A DNA stretch of 64,000 bases. Origin: Methyloterricola oryzae. GTDB lineage: Bacteria; Pseudomonadota; Gammaproteobacteria; Methylococcales; Methylococcaceae. Made by a program: the position numbers and the translations under genes. The notes beneath the pieces are model-generated. The model saw only the letters and a program-made list of their open reading frames with translations, ran no database searches and was not told the origin of the DNA. Where the stretch lies: NCBI RefSeq assembly GCF_000934725.1, contig NZ_JYNS01000005.1:124001-188000 (forward strand). Reading direction: 5' to 3'. Positions 54,443-62,964 of the stretch are shown in pieces (positions within the stretch are counted from its first letter, which is position 1; the number at the start of each line of letters is the position of its first letter).

Positions 54443-55288
54443 TCAGCCGCCAGCCGCCGCGGGCCTGCCAGGAGCGCCAGGGACAATAGGCGTTTTGACC
54501 TGCATGACGGAACGGATGGCCTCAATCACGGCTTCGGGCTTCTCGAGGGGAATTCCGTGGCCGCTGTCCACCCAGACCTGGGTGGCGCCGGGGTAAAGCC
54601 GGGCCAGATCCTTGCGCTTAGCGTTGGCATCCTTCGCCAGGTCCGAGGTCTCGCTCATCGGTTCCGCTGCGCTCAGGATGATCACCGGCTTGTTTGTCAG
54701 TGTCGGCAGGGCAAGCACGGCCTCGCCGGTCGCATCGATGCCCTCGAGTTCCGCGTGGCCCATGTCCGAAGTCAGCATCAAGATGCCCCAGCGCACCCAG
54801 GCGGGCCAGTGTTCGGGGGCCCCCTGGCCTTTTAGTTGCTCGGGGTGGGTCGAGTCGACCAGGATCAGCGCCTCCACTTCATCCGGGTAGCGCCGGGCGA
54901 ACCACTGCAGGTACAGCCCGCCCAGGGAATGTCCGACCAGCACATAGGGCGGTTTCAGGTCCTTGCCGCGCAGCAGGCTGCGTAGTTCCTCAACCACGTG
55001 CATGCCGTCTCGCGGTGTGTCCACCCTATCGCTGTCACCATAGCCCGGGCGATTGTAGGCAAAGGCCGTGCGTTCCTTTGCGATGACCGGATAGACCTCG
55101 GCCCACCAATCCAGACGCCCGTCGAGGCCATTTTCGAATACCACCGGAGGCGTGCCGTGACGCGTGAGAACGTATTCGACTCGCCGCTTGTCGACCGATT
55201 CCGTGACCTTGCCAGGCAGTGTCGCGCACGCCGACAAGGTTTCCAGGAGCAGGAGGGCGAGCGTCGCTAGAATGTGCTTGTGCTGCAT
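54443..55288 (-). CDS. Alpha/beta hydrolase lipoprotein
   Basis: A 281-residue exported hydrolase with a signal and lipobox LSAC. The nucleophile elbow is VGHSLGGLYLQW, Asp is near LILVDSTHP, and the histidine is in DSGHGIPLEKPEAV. The early NRPGYGDSDRV is the typical oxyanion/cap region. It is probably an esterase or haloalkane-like hydrolase, with no substrate indicated. The long terminal PGAPGRPAAAGG tail is unusual. Confidence 0.82.
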   Translation of the reverse strand: MQHKHILATLALLLLETLSACATLPGKVTESVDKRRVEYVLTRHGTPPVVFENGLDGRLDWWAEVYPVIAKERTAFAYNRPGYGDSDRVDTPRDGMHVVEELRSLLRGKDLKPPYVLVGHSLGGLYLQWFARRYPDEVEALILVDSTHPEQLKGQGAPEHWPAWVRWGILMLTSDMGHAELEGIDATGEAVLALPTLTNKPVIILSAAEPMSETSDLAKDANAKRKDLARLYPGATQVWVDSGHGIPLEKPEAVIEAIRSVMQVKTPIVPGAPGRPAAAGG

Positions 55289-55425
55289 CTGTCGGTAAAT
55301 GCTCAGCTGGCCGAAATCTTCCTGCGATCCTGTGTCAGGAACACGCCGATCGCTTGCAACTGCTTCCTAGCCCAGCTCACCCCAAAGCGGCTCCCATAGG
55401 TCGCTCGCCAGCTCCGGGGCGGGCA

Positions 55426-55731
55426 CTAGGACTTAGGCGGCTTTTTGCCGCACTTGTCCGAGGCATCCACATATTTCTGACCTTTCTCCATGGACGAAAG
55501 GACGCATTGCCATTGTTCCAGGGTGCGCTCCATCTGGGTCATGTGGCAGCTGCCAATCAGGCGCTCGCGGTCCCGTTCGTAGGTTTTGGCCTCGACGATG
55601 TAACGCTTCATCACGTTCTTGCAGATGGCGATGCGCTCCTCCGTTTCGGAGTTTTCCGGCGCTTGAGGCGAGCAGGCGGCGGTGATGAAGGGTAGGGCGA
55701 AGATGGCGAACAGGGTGAGAGTGGATTTCAT
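55426..55731 (-). CDS. Small lipoprotein with cysteine pairs
   Basis: A 101-residue protein from ATG 55731, with AGGAG five bases upstream. It has a signal and lipobox ITAAC, and three or four further cysteines in the mature part (AICKNV, GSCHMTQ, WQCVLSS, KCGKK) that may form disulfides. No family is recognised. It lies between an alpha/beta hydrolase and a methyltransferase on the same strand. Confidence 0.6.
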   Translation of the reverse strand: MKSTLTLFAIFALPFITAACSPQAPENSETEERIAICKNVMKRYIVEAKTYERDRERLIGSCHMTQMERTLEQWQCVLSSMEKGQKYVDASDKCGKKPPKS

Positions 55732-55972
55732 GGAGACTCCTGGGTTGTCCGTATCCAACCCATTGCCTATGCCAATCCAATGCCAGAAAGTTTGTTATCT
55801 AAATCATTTGATTGGATTTTTATGTCGCGCGGTTTCGGGTCTTATGACTCAGTTGTGCTGCGGGAAATCCCGAGTAGAAAGTGTACCGCTGCGACTCGCG
55901 CCCCATGCCGAAAATATCGCTCCAGGAAAGAGCGCTCGGTGGTTAGGAATCGGGTGTTTCCCCAAGCATACG

Positions 55973-56863
55973 TCACGGCTTCCTGGCGCACACCAGAACG
56001 GTCAGACAATCCATCTGATTGCATGGGTCCCTGAACTCGCTGTGCACGCCTGAATAACTGCTCTGGGTCGCCTTAGTGGTTTTCAGGGGTTTGACTGAAA
56101 TGTCAGTCCAGCCATGACGCTCGAGGGCTTCACGGTATTGATACGGGCGCTTGCGATTGGGAATGCCGCGAAACCAAAAGAGGTCGTAAAGGAATTTGGG
56201 GTATCGGTAAATGTTGTTGGGATCTTTCTCTCGAATCCAGCGCGAGTGGGTCTGAAGATCGATGTCCAAAACGACGACTGCCCCCGGCTTACAGACCTCA
56301 CTCAATTGGGCGATGGTCGTGTCGATGTCGTCGAAATGCTCGAAGGCCGCGAGGCTGAATACCAAGTCTATCGACGCTTTACCAAAGGCGGCAATCAAGT
56401 CGAAATCCGGTCGAACCACGTAGTTCAGTTTGGAAGGCTTTCCCGCTTTTTGAGTGGCTAGTTCCCGCTTGAGAAACTCCACGTCCGTGTCGGGCTCAGT
56501 GGCTTTCAACTTGTGGAATAAAGCTTCGTAGAAGGAATCCGGAGCACTTGTAGCCAGGTTGTTGACGTCACAGGCGTTATATTGGGCGCAGCCTTTGGCG
56601 AGAAGGGTGAGGCCGATACCGAGGTCCGACCCCGGGCCCAGTTCCAATATGTTCTTGCCTGCCACTGAATAGGATCCGTTTGAGTAACCGTCCAAGTTGC
56701 GCAGCCAATCATTGACCGCTCTAAAGTCGTAGTTGATGCATTTCTCTGTGTCTGAAAGATCGAACGGCTTGGGCGTTGAGTAGCCGCGCAAAAAATTCTT
56801 GGCTTTTGCCAAGGTCAAAAAGCCGATTCCGGCCGCAAAGAAAAATGAATCTCTCAAGGACAT
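55973..56863 (-). CDS. SAM-dependent methyltransferase
   Basis: A 296-residue class I methyltransferase. ATG 56863 starts a hydrophobic first helix, then motif I ILELGPGSDLGIGLTLLAKG (residues ~78-97) and a later VFSLAAFEHFDD and VVLDIDLQ. This resembles methyltransferases in polysaccharide or O-antigen clusters, but the substrate is unknown. The longer frame to 57265 runs over the divergent promoter and is not needed. Confidence 0.8.
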   Translation of the reverse strand: MSLRDSFFFAAGIGFLTLAKAKNFLRGYSTPKPFDLSDTEKCINYDFRAVNDWLRNLDGYSNGSYSVAGKNILELGPGSDLGIGLTLLAKGCAQYNACDVNNLATSAPDSFYEALFHKLKATEPDTDVEFLKRELATQKAGKPSKLNYVVRPDFDLIAAFGKASIDLVFSLAAFEHFDDIDTTIAQLSEVCKPGAVVVLDIDLQTHSRWIREKDPNNIYRYPKFLYDLFWFRGIPNRKRPYQYREALERHGWTDISVKPLKTTKATQSSYSGVHSEFRDPCNQMDCLTVLVCARKP

Positions 56864-57187
56864 GTTGTGTTCTCGGTGGGTGGCAGTTCCGGGTTTTTGT
56901 TGCGGCGCTAGCACGATCCAAGCGCCATGAGTGTCTGCCGGAATCAGGGTACTGAATTTCCGTGCCACTGTGGAAGTCTGCAGGAGGCTGACTCGCATGA
57001 GGCTACGATGCTGCGCTAGATGTGTCAAACTCAGGCGAATCTTTACTTCGGCGTGGTGTGAGTCTCCGCCTGCGGCGCAGACTGAATTCCAGCGTGACGG
57101 CGCGACGACATTTTGCAGGTGCCGTCTGCTAGAATGCCTCATCCTGTTGCCCCAAGTAATGCGCTGATCTTCATCTAAATCTCCGAC
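56864..57187. other. Intergenic region between divergent genes
   Basis: 324 bp separate the methyltransferase (leftward) and the TonB-like gene (rightward). A candidate -10 box TAGAAT (57130-57135) lies upstream of the TonB-like gene, with no strong -35. No small gene or RNA is evident. Confidence 0.35.
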
Positions 57188-57973
57188 ATGGGCGACGCTC
57201 CTTCCTGGTCTGTGGCAGCCGATCGGCGCTTCCGCCGCCTGCTGCTGCTGTCGGTCGTGGTGCATCTGCTACTGCTGGTGGTGTTCATTGGCCAGCGCGG
57301 TCAGCAGCAGCCCGGCACTAAGGGTTCCGGGCAGCGTTCCCCCTTAGAGATCACCTTGTCGAAGCCGAAGGCTGCGGTTTCGCCACCGCAGCCCGTGGCT
57401 CCCAAGCCGGTTCCCAAAGCGGCGCCGCAGGAGCCTGTCAAGACCAAGCCGCCGCGCAAGCAGCCGGATCGTCTGGCGGTTCGAAAGCCGAATCGTCCGC
57501 CCCAGCGGCCATCGAAGCCCAGGGAGCCTGAAGTCCCGGAGTTTCGGGACGATTTCGCCGAGCGTTCACGCACTTATTCCCGCCAAACCCCCGAATTGAT
57601 CGCAAACGGTTCAAATGGGCCGGCGGGCGATGGCGGGCTGGGTATCTCGCCGGGCTCCATCGCGAACATCAACCCCAGGATCGTCTATCCCCGGCAGGCG
57701 CAGATGCGCGGGCATCAGGGCGTGGTCGTGGTGTTGATTCACATCGGCACCGACGGCAGCGCACAACGTGTCGAATTGCTGCGCAGCAGCGGCTATCCGG
57801 AACTGGATGAACAGGTGCTGGGGGCGGTGCAGCACTGGCGCTTCATTCCGCCCCGGCGCGGGCACATGCCAGTGGAGAGCGTGTTCAAGCACACAGTGGT
57901 ATTCGGTGCCGAAGAGCGCATCGACGACTTCGAGCACCATTGGCGCGAGATCAGGTTGCTGCCGGCTTCCTGA
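57188..57973 (+). CDS. TonB family energy-transducer protein
   Basis: A 261-residue protein with the TonB plan: one N-terminal membrane helix (LLLLSVVVHLLLLVVFIG), a long proline/lysine-rich linker (~45-120), and a C-terminal TonB domain with YPRQAQMRGHQGVVVVLIHIG, LRSSGYPELDEQVLGAV and WRFIPPR. It would couple the proton gradient to outer-membrane receptors. No exbB, exbD or receptor gene is nearby. Confidence 0.9.
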   Translation: MGDAPSWSVAADRRFRRLLLLSVVVHLLLLVVFIGQRGQQQPGTKGSGQRSPLEITLSKPKAAVSPPQPVAPKPVPKAAPQEPVKTKPPRKQPDRLAVRKPNRPPQRPSKPREPEVPEFRDDFAERSRTYSRQTPELIANGSNGPAGDGGLGISPGSIANINPRIVYPRQAQMRGHQGVVVVLIHIGTDGSAQRVELLRSSGYPELDEQVLGAVQHWRFIPPRRGHMPVESVFKHTVVFGAEERIDDFEHHWREIRLLPAS

Positions 57974-58000
57974 ATCCCGCACGGTGAGGATGAGCGCGGC

Positions 58001-58843
58001 TTATTGCCGGCGGCCCTTATTCTGCGGCAGGTAGCTCGCCTTGGCCGACACGGTCACGGGTGGTCCCAATTCCTGTACCGCCTGCTCGATCGTTGCGTAA
58101 AGCTCCGGGGTCCATTCCGGCAGATCCGGATCGTCCGGATTCAGCGGCAGTTCGCGCGGATCGTTGGGCGCGATGACTACCCGGATGTTCTCCCGGCCGG
58201 TATGTGCGGCGAGCACGAACAACTGCTCGATGGCCTCGTCGCCCATAGCCAGGCAGCCAATGGAGACGGCGCGGCCGTGAATGAAGATGTCGGAGCCGGG
58301 GTTGCTTCGTCCCTCAAGCTGAGCGTGGTAAAGATCGAACTCGTTGGGGTAGTTCAGCTTCATGGACAGGTGGTAATTGCTGTTGGGGTTGAAGCTGACA
58401 ATCTGGTAGATGCCTTCGGGAACCTGGCGGTCACCCTGGCGCAGTTTGGGACCTTTAACGCCGCTCGCGGCCTGGATGTCGTAATCGCGCACATGGCGAA
58501 ACGGTCCGTCGTTGCGCGCCCACAGTTCCAGGCGCTTTTCTCGCTTGAGCGCGAGCAGGGTGATTTCCCTGGGCGGATAGCTCAGGCCCGCCTTGGCGAA
58601 CTCGGGCAACAGCTGGTTTCGCACATAGGGCCCGTAATCGAACAGCACGTCCTCGACCGTGCGCTGACCCGGCTCCAGATAGCGGGGAAAGTAGGGCATT
58701 TTGGGCACGGCTCTGGGAACCTTGGTCAAGTACTGCTTGTTCTGGTTTTTGGCCGGGCTGACCGGCTTGGTGGTCGTGCATGCGGCCAGTACGAGTGCGA
58801 CGCCCACGGCCAGGGCGGATTTCAAAGGCGACATATCGCTCAC
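58001..58843 (-). CDS. L,D-transpeptidase family lipoprotein (YafK-like)
   Basis: A 280-residue exported enzyme with lipobox LAAC. The YkuD active site is IFIHGRAVSIGCLAMGD, with catalytic cysteine after the H-x8-S-x-G-C pattern. The N-terminal portion (VRNQLLPEFAKAGLSYPP) and the SNYHLSMKLNYPN segment match the YafK/DUF2778-like subgroup. It may link peptidoglycan stems or remove lipoprotein from peptidoglycan. It is convergent with the TonB-like gene. Confidence 0.88.
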   Translation of the reverse strand: MSDMSPLKSALAVGVALVLAACTTTKPVSPAKNQNKQYLTKVPRAVPKMPYFPRYLEPGQRTVEDVLFDYGPYVRNQLLPEFAKAGLSYPPREITLLALKREKRLELWARNDGPFRHVRDYDIQAASGVKGPKLRQGDRQVPEGIYQIVSFNPNSNYHLSMKLNYPNEFDLYHAQLEGRSNPGSDIFIHGRAVSIGCLAMGDEAIEQLFVLAAHTGRENIRVVIAPNDPRELPLNPDDPDLPEWTPELYATIEQAVQELGPPVTVSAKASYLPQNKGRRQ

Positions 58844-59018
58844 CGAAGTTCAGTGTTCCATGAATGCGGAGCCAGGGTCTATTCTACTGTATGGGGAGAC
58901 TGATCCAAGCAGGCTCTCTTGATATTTCCATCGCGCCGTCACGGGTCAGTTCCGCATCACCTGATGACCGTTCAACCAGCCTTCGAGGGGACCTCATGAG
59001 TTTAGCAGGGACGAGGAG

Positions 59019-62000
59019 ATGCTTGGCCCTGCGGTACCGGGGGACGGCATGAGCCCGTCCTCCGTTCCGAACAAGCGCCGCCATGTCCGCCAGCGCGTAC
59101 AGCAGGATGGCGAGGTCCGCCTCCCAGGGGGGAGGAGCCTGGCTTGCGAGATCTGCGATTTCTGCGCGGGCGGCGTATTTCTGAGACTCAAGCCGGGCTT
59201 GCGCTTTGACGCACAGCGGGATGTCCGTGTGACGGTGCAGTTTCCCCCGACTGACGACGGACACCGTTTCCAATTGGCGGGGCGTGTTGCCCATGTCACC
59301 GACCAGGGGCTCGGAATAGCCTTTCTTGAGGCGCCGCCACCGGATGCCCTGGCAGCCCTGCGAGACAAAGCGGCGGTACGCGCCCCGGGACGGGCCGCCG
59401 TGATGGAGGGCGGAGAGTCGGAAATCCAACTGGGAGCGGTCGGCAGGATTTGCCGGCAGGCCCTGGAGGTGCAACTGAGCCCCGTGCTCGCGGATTTTTT
59501 CGCTGACGTGGACTCCGTGTTGCTGGATGCGGCAGAGCACGCCGGAACCAATGCCGAGCAGGCCACCTACTTCGAGGCCATGAGCCTCCTCAAAGCGCAC
59601 CGCGGGGAAATTGAGCAGCGCTTCTCACATCATGTGCTGCAGCAGGCGGAAACCTTCGAAATCCCGCCGTCAGAACCCTGCGCTGGAGGCGATGGAGGCC
59701 AACTTGGCTTGGTGGACAGTGACGCGTTCGAAGACTGGTTGAACGTCAATGAGGAAATTGCCAGGGTCGAGAACCAGCACCTGCCGGAACTGCGCCGCAT
59801 GGAGCAGCGCTTTACCTGGCTGGCGCATCGGGAGATCAACCGCCGCAACAACCCCTATGGCCCCTGCGTGATCGAACATGCATTCCGTTCCGCGCTCAGC
59901 GATCTGCAACTGGACAATGCCCCCAAGCGGCTGATCTACGGGGTTTTCGGGCATGTACTCGACCCGCGGCTGGGCGATCTCTACCAACGTTTGGATGAAA
60001 TCACCGGCCGACTGGTGCCCGTCGCCCGCAGAACGCTGATTGCCGGCCGACGGTCGCCTTCCGCGGGCACTGGATCTGCCGGGGAGGCTGTGACCGAAGA
60101 TGCACCCTCGCAGCCGCTTGAGGCCTCGCCCGACGGCTGGCCCACCCCATATGCCGCAGCCGGGGCCCTGCTGCAGCTGTGCGCTCAGTCGCATCCGTCC
60201 CTTTCGGCGGGAGTGCAGCCTGCTTCGCGCGAGACGGCTAACGTGATCAAGGCGCTGCGGCGTCTGCAGGCGCGCAAGGCGGCCCAACGGGTGGACTACT
60301 TGCAGATCCCGAGAATCGAGGCGGAACTGACGCAGGATTTAGCGTCCGCGCCCGCACCGCTGCTCCTGGGCGAGGTCGAGCGGCAAACCATCGAGACCCT
60401 CGGCACATTGCTGGACAGCGTGGTGGCGCAGGATTGGATACCTGCCGGCATCCGGCCCTATTTCCAGGAGCTGCAGATTCCCTTGCTGGAAGCTGCCCTG
60501 GCGGACGGCAGCCTGATCCACGGGGAATCGCATCCGGCGCGGGACGTGGTAAACCTGATGGACCGCCTGGCGCTGGCGACCAACGCCAGGGGCGAACTGG
60601 AGAGCCCCCCGCTTCGGCAAGCGCTCGAGGACCTGTCCGCACGCATCGCGCGCGAGGCGGCGGATAATCCTGGCGTGTTCCAGGAGGCCAAGGCTCAGTT
60701 GGAAAAGCTCACCGCACCGCTGCTCAAGGCCCGGGCCAGGCAGTTGGCCCGCGTGCAGGAAACTTGCGAGGCCAAAGGCCGCCTGGAAGCGGCGCGCAAT
60801 GCGGTGAACGAAGCCGTAGACGCGAGGATTGCCGGTCGGGTGGTCCCCGCTGTCGTCCTGCAGTTGCTTGATGCGGGATGGCGTCAGTTGCTGGTGCTTG
60901 CGGCTTTGCGCGAAGGTCCCGGGATGCAAAACTGGTTGTCGCTGCTGGAAGTACTGGATCGGCTGCTGCTCTGGCTGGCGCCCGAGAATGCGGGCAAGGC
61001 CATCCCGGCCCTGGAGGCACACCGCTTGATCGGTTCGGTGGACGAAGCCTTGTCCAGGGTCTGCCCGGAACCCCTTATCCGAAATCGCATCGGCCTGGAG
61101 CTCACGGCGGTGCTCCTGGGCAAGAGTGGCACCGGTGAACGCAAGCCCGCCGAACGGGTCACGGTGCCGGACAGCTCCAGACAGGATGGAATGGCCGCTG
61201 TCGTTGAGGAATCACCGCCATTGCCTGGATTCCGGGTGGGAGACTGGCTCGAATTCGCAGCCGCGCTGGGGGTGAAGACGCCGCTTCGCCTGGGATGGAT
61301 CGGGGAGGTTCCGCCCCGCTACGTGTTCACCGATTACCAGGGACACAAGGAACTGGAACTCAGCGGCAGGCAACTGTCCCAGTACCTAAGGGATGGTCAG
61401 GCCAGTATCGGCGAGGATCGCGAACTCCCGCTCCTGGAGCGGGCCGCCAGCCGCCTGGTGCAGACCATGCAGGAAAAGCTGCGGTTTCAGGCCAGCCACG
61501 ACGCCGTGACCGGCCTCATCAACCGACGTGAATTCATCCGCCAACTGCCCGCCAGGCTCAGCCAGAATGGCCCCGGAGTGGCTTTTCACTTGCTGTGCAT
61601 GCTTCATTTGTCGCAGCTTCGGGTCATCAACAACCTGTGCGGCGTGGAAGCCGGGGACCGTCTGTTGAAGGAGATTTGCGTCATCCTGCGTGCCAGCTTC
61701 AAGGGCGATCATCTGCTGGCGCGGCTGGGCGACAGCAGTTTCGGCATGCTGTTCCGCTCCGATTCCGAGGAAGCCAGCCGCCACACGGGGGAAGCCTTGT
61801 TGCAAGCGATTGCCGACCATCATTTCCGCTGGGGCGAACACCATTTCACCCTGGCCGCGAGTCTCGGGATGGCCATGGTGCCCGGCGCCGGCGGAGACCC
61901 TGAGGCGCTCTTGAAGAACGCCGACGCCGCGTGCATGGCGGCCCGCGAGCAAGGCCCCAACCGGCTGCAGATCTATGCGGAAGGCGACAGATCGCTGGAG

Positions 62001-62774
62001 GCGCGCCGTCAGGTGATGGAATGGGCGGGCCGTTTCGACAGCGTGCTGGCCCAGGAGCGCTTGAGCGCACGGTGTCAGAAAATTGCCCCGATATTCCCGG
62101 AGCGCGATCCGCACACCCATTACGAAGTGCTCCTCGGTGTCCAGGACGCCAGTGGCCAGCCCCTCTCGCCATATGAATTCGTGGTGGCGGCGGAGCACTG
62201 GAACCGCGCGTCCGAGATCGACCGCTGGCAGGTGCGGACCACGTTTGCCTGGATCCGTGGACATGCCGAGGTTTTTGCGGGGCTGGGCGGGTTTTCCATC
62301 AACCTCTCCGGGCAGTCGCTGAACAGCGAGAGCTTTCTGGATTTCCTGCATGAAGAGCTGGCCCGGCGGGATGTGCCGGCGGACAAGATCACCTTCGAGA
62401 TCACCGAGACCGCAGCCGTGTCGGAATTCGGCCGCGCCGGCAGGTTCATCCGGCAGATACGCCGGCACGGCTGCCGGTTTTCCCTGGACGATTTCGGCAG
62501 CGGGTTCTCCTCCTATTCCTACCTGAAGAACCTGGAAGTGGATTACCTGAAGATCGATGGCTCCTTCGTGCGTGACCTGGCGGAAAGCGCGACGGACTAC
62601 GCCCTGGTAAAATCCATGAACGACATCGCCCATTCCCTCGGAATAAAGACCATCGCCGAATACGTCGAGAGCGAGTCTATCTTGTACAAGTTGCGCGAGA
62701 TTGGGGTCGATTATGCCCAAGGCTACGCCGTGCAGAAACCGGTGCCCATGGCTGAGTTGGAAACGTGCGTTTGA
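59019..62774 (+). CDS. PilZ-DUF1631-GGDEF-EAL cyclic-di-GMP protein
   Basis: About 1251 residues (ATG 59049 is an alternative start). The N-terminal PilZ domain has RRHVRQRV and DFCAGG (a Cys replaces the usual Ser). DUF1631 fills ~170-800. The GGDEF site is degenerate (RLGDSSFGML), so cyclase activity is unlikely. The EAL domain has YEVLLG (E of EAL kept), NLSGQSL, EITET, DDFGSG, LKIDGSFV and AEYVE, so phosphodiesterase activity may remain. This is the architecture of FimX-like or large regulatory receptors; it is next to gspE, suggesting control of secretion or pili. Confidence 0.88.
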   Translation: MLGPAVPGDGMSPSSVPNKRRHVRQRVQQDGEVRLPGGRSLACEICDFCAGGVFLRLKPGLRFDAQRDVRVTVQFPPTDDGHRFQLAGRVAHVTDQGLGIAFLEAPPPDALAALRDKAAVRAPGRAAVMEGGESEIQLGAVGRICRQALEVQLSPVLADFFADVDSVLLDAAEHAGTNAEQATYFEAMSLLKAHRGEIEQRFSHHVLQQAETFEIPPSEPCAGGDGGQLGLVDSDAFEDWLNVNEEIARVENQHLPELRRMEQRFTWLAHREINRRNNPYGPCVIEHAFRSALSDLQLDNAPKRLIYGVFGHVLDPRLGDLYQRLDEITGRLVPVARRTLIAGRRSPSAGTGSAGEAVTEDAPSQPLEASPDGWPTPYAAAGALLQLCAQSHPSLSAGVQPASRETANVIKALRRLQARKAAQRVDYLQIPRIEAELTQDLASAPAPLLLGEVERQTIETLGTLLDSVVAQDWIPAGIRPYFQELQIPLLEAALADGSLIHGESHPARDVVNLMDRLALATNARGELESPPLRQALEDLSARIAREAADNPGVFQEAKAQLEKLTAPLLKARARQLARVQETCEAKGRLEAARNAVNEAVDARIAGRVVPAVVLQLLDAGWRQLLVLAALREGPGMQNWLSLLEVLDRLLLWLAPENAGKAIPALEAHRLIGSVDEALSRVCPEPLIRNRIGLELTAVLLGKSGTGERKPAERVTVPDSSRQDGMAAVVEESPPLPGFRVGDWLEFAAALGVKTPLRLGWIGEVPPRYVFTDYQGHKELELSGRQLSQYLRDGQASIGEDRELPLLERAASRLVQTMQEKLRFQASHDAVTGLINRREFIRQLPARLSQNGPGVAFHLLCMLHLSQLRVINNLCGVEAGDRLLKEICVILRASFKGDHLLARLGDSSFGMLFRSDSEEASRHTGEALLQAIADHHFRWGEHHFTLAASLGMAMVPGAGGDPEALLKNADAACMAAREQGPNRLQIYAEGDRSLEARRQVMEWAGRFDSVLAQERLSARCQKIAPIFPERDPHTHYEVLLGVQDASGQPLSPYEFVVAAEHWNRASEIDRWQVRTTFAWIRGHAEVFAGLGGFSINLSGQSLNSESFLDFLHEELARRDVPADKITFEITETAAVSEFGRAGRFIRQIRRHGCRFSLDDFGSGFSSYSYLKNLEVDYLKIDGSFVRDLAESATDYALVKSMNDIAHSLGIKTIAEYVESESILYKLREIGVDYAQGYAVQKPVPMAELETCV

Positions 62775-62964
62775 GAGAGACGGACGGCGCGCGCGGGGCA
62801 GGGCCTCCCTGTCACGGGCGGCTGGCGTTTTTTCAATACCGTGTAAAAATTGGTTAAAACAGATGCTTGGAATCGTCCGCTGGCTTAACATGCCTGCCGG
62901 CCATCACGGCTGCTGTAGTAGCCTGGCGTAATACCGCGAAACGATGACCTGAGAGAGCGTTCCC

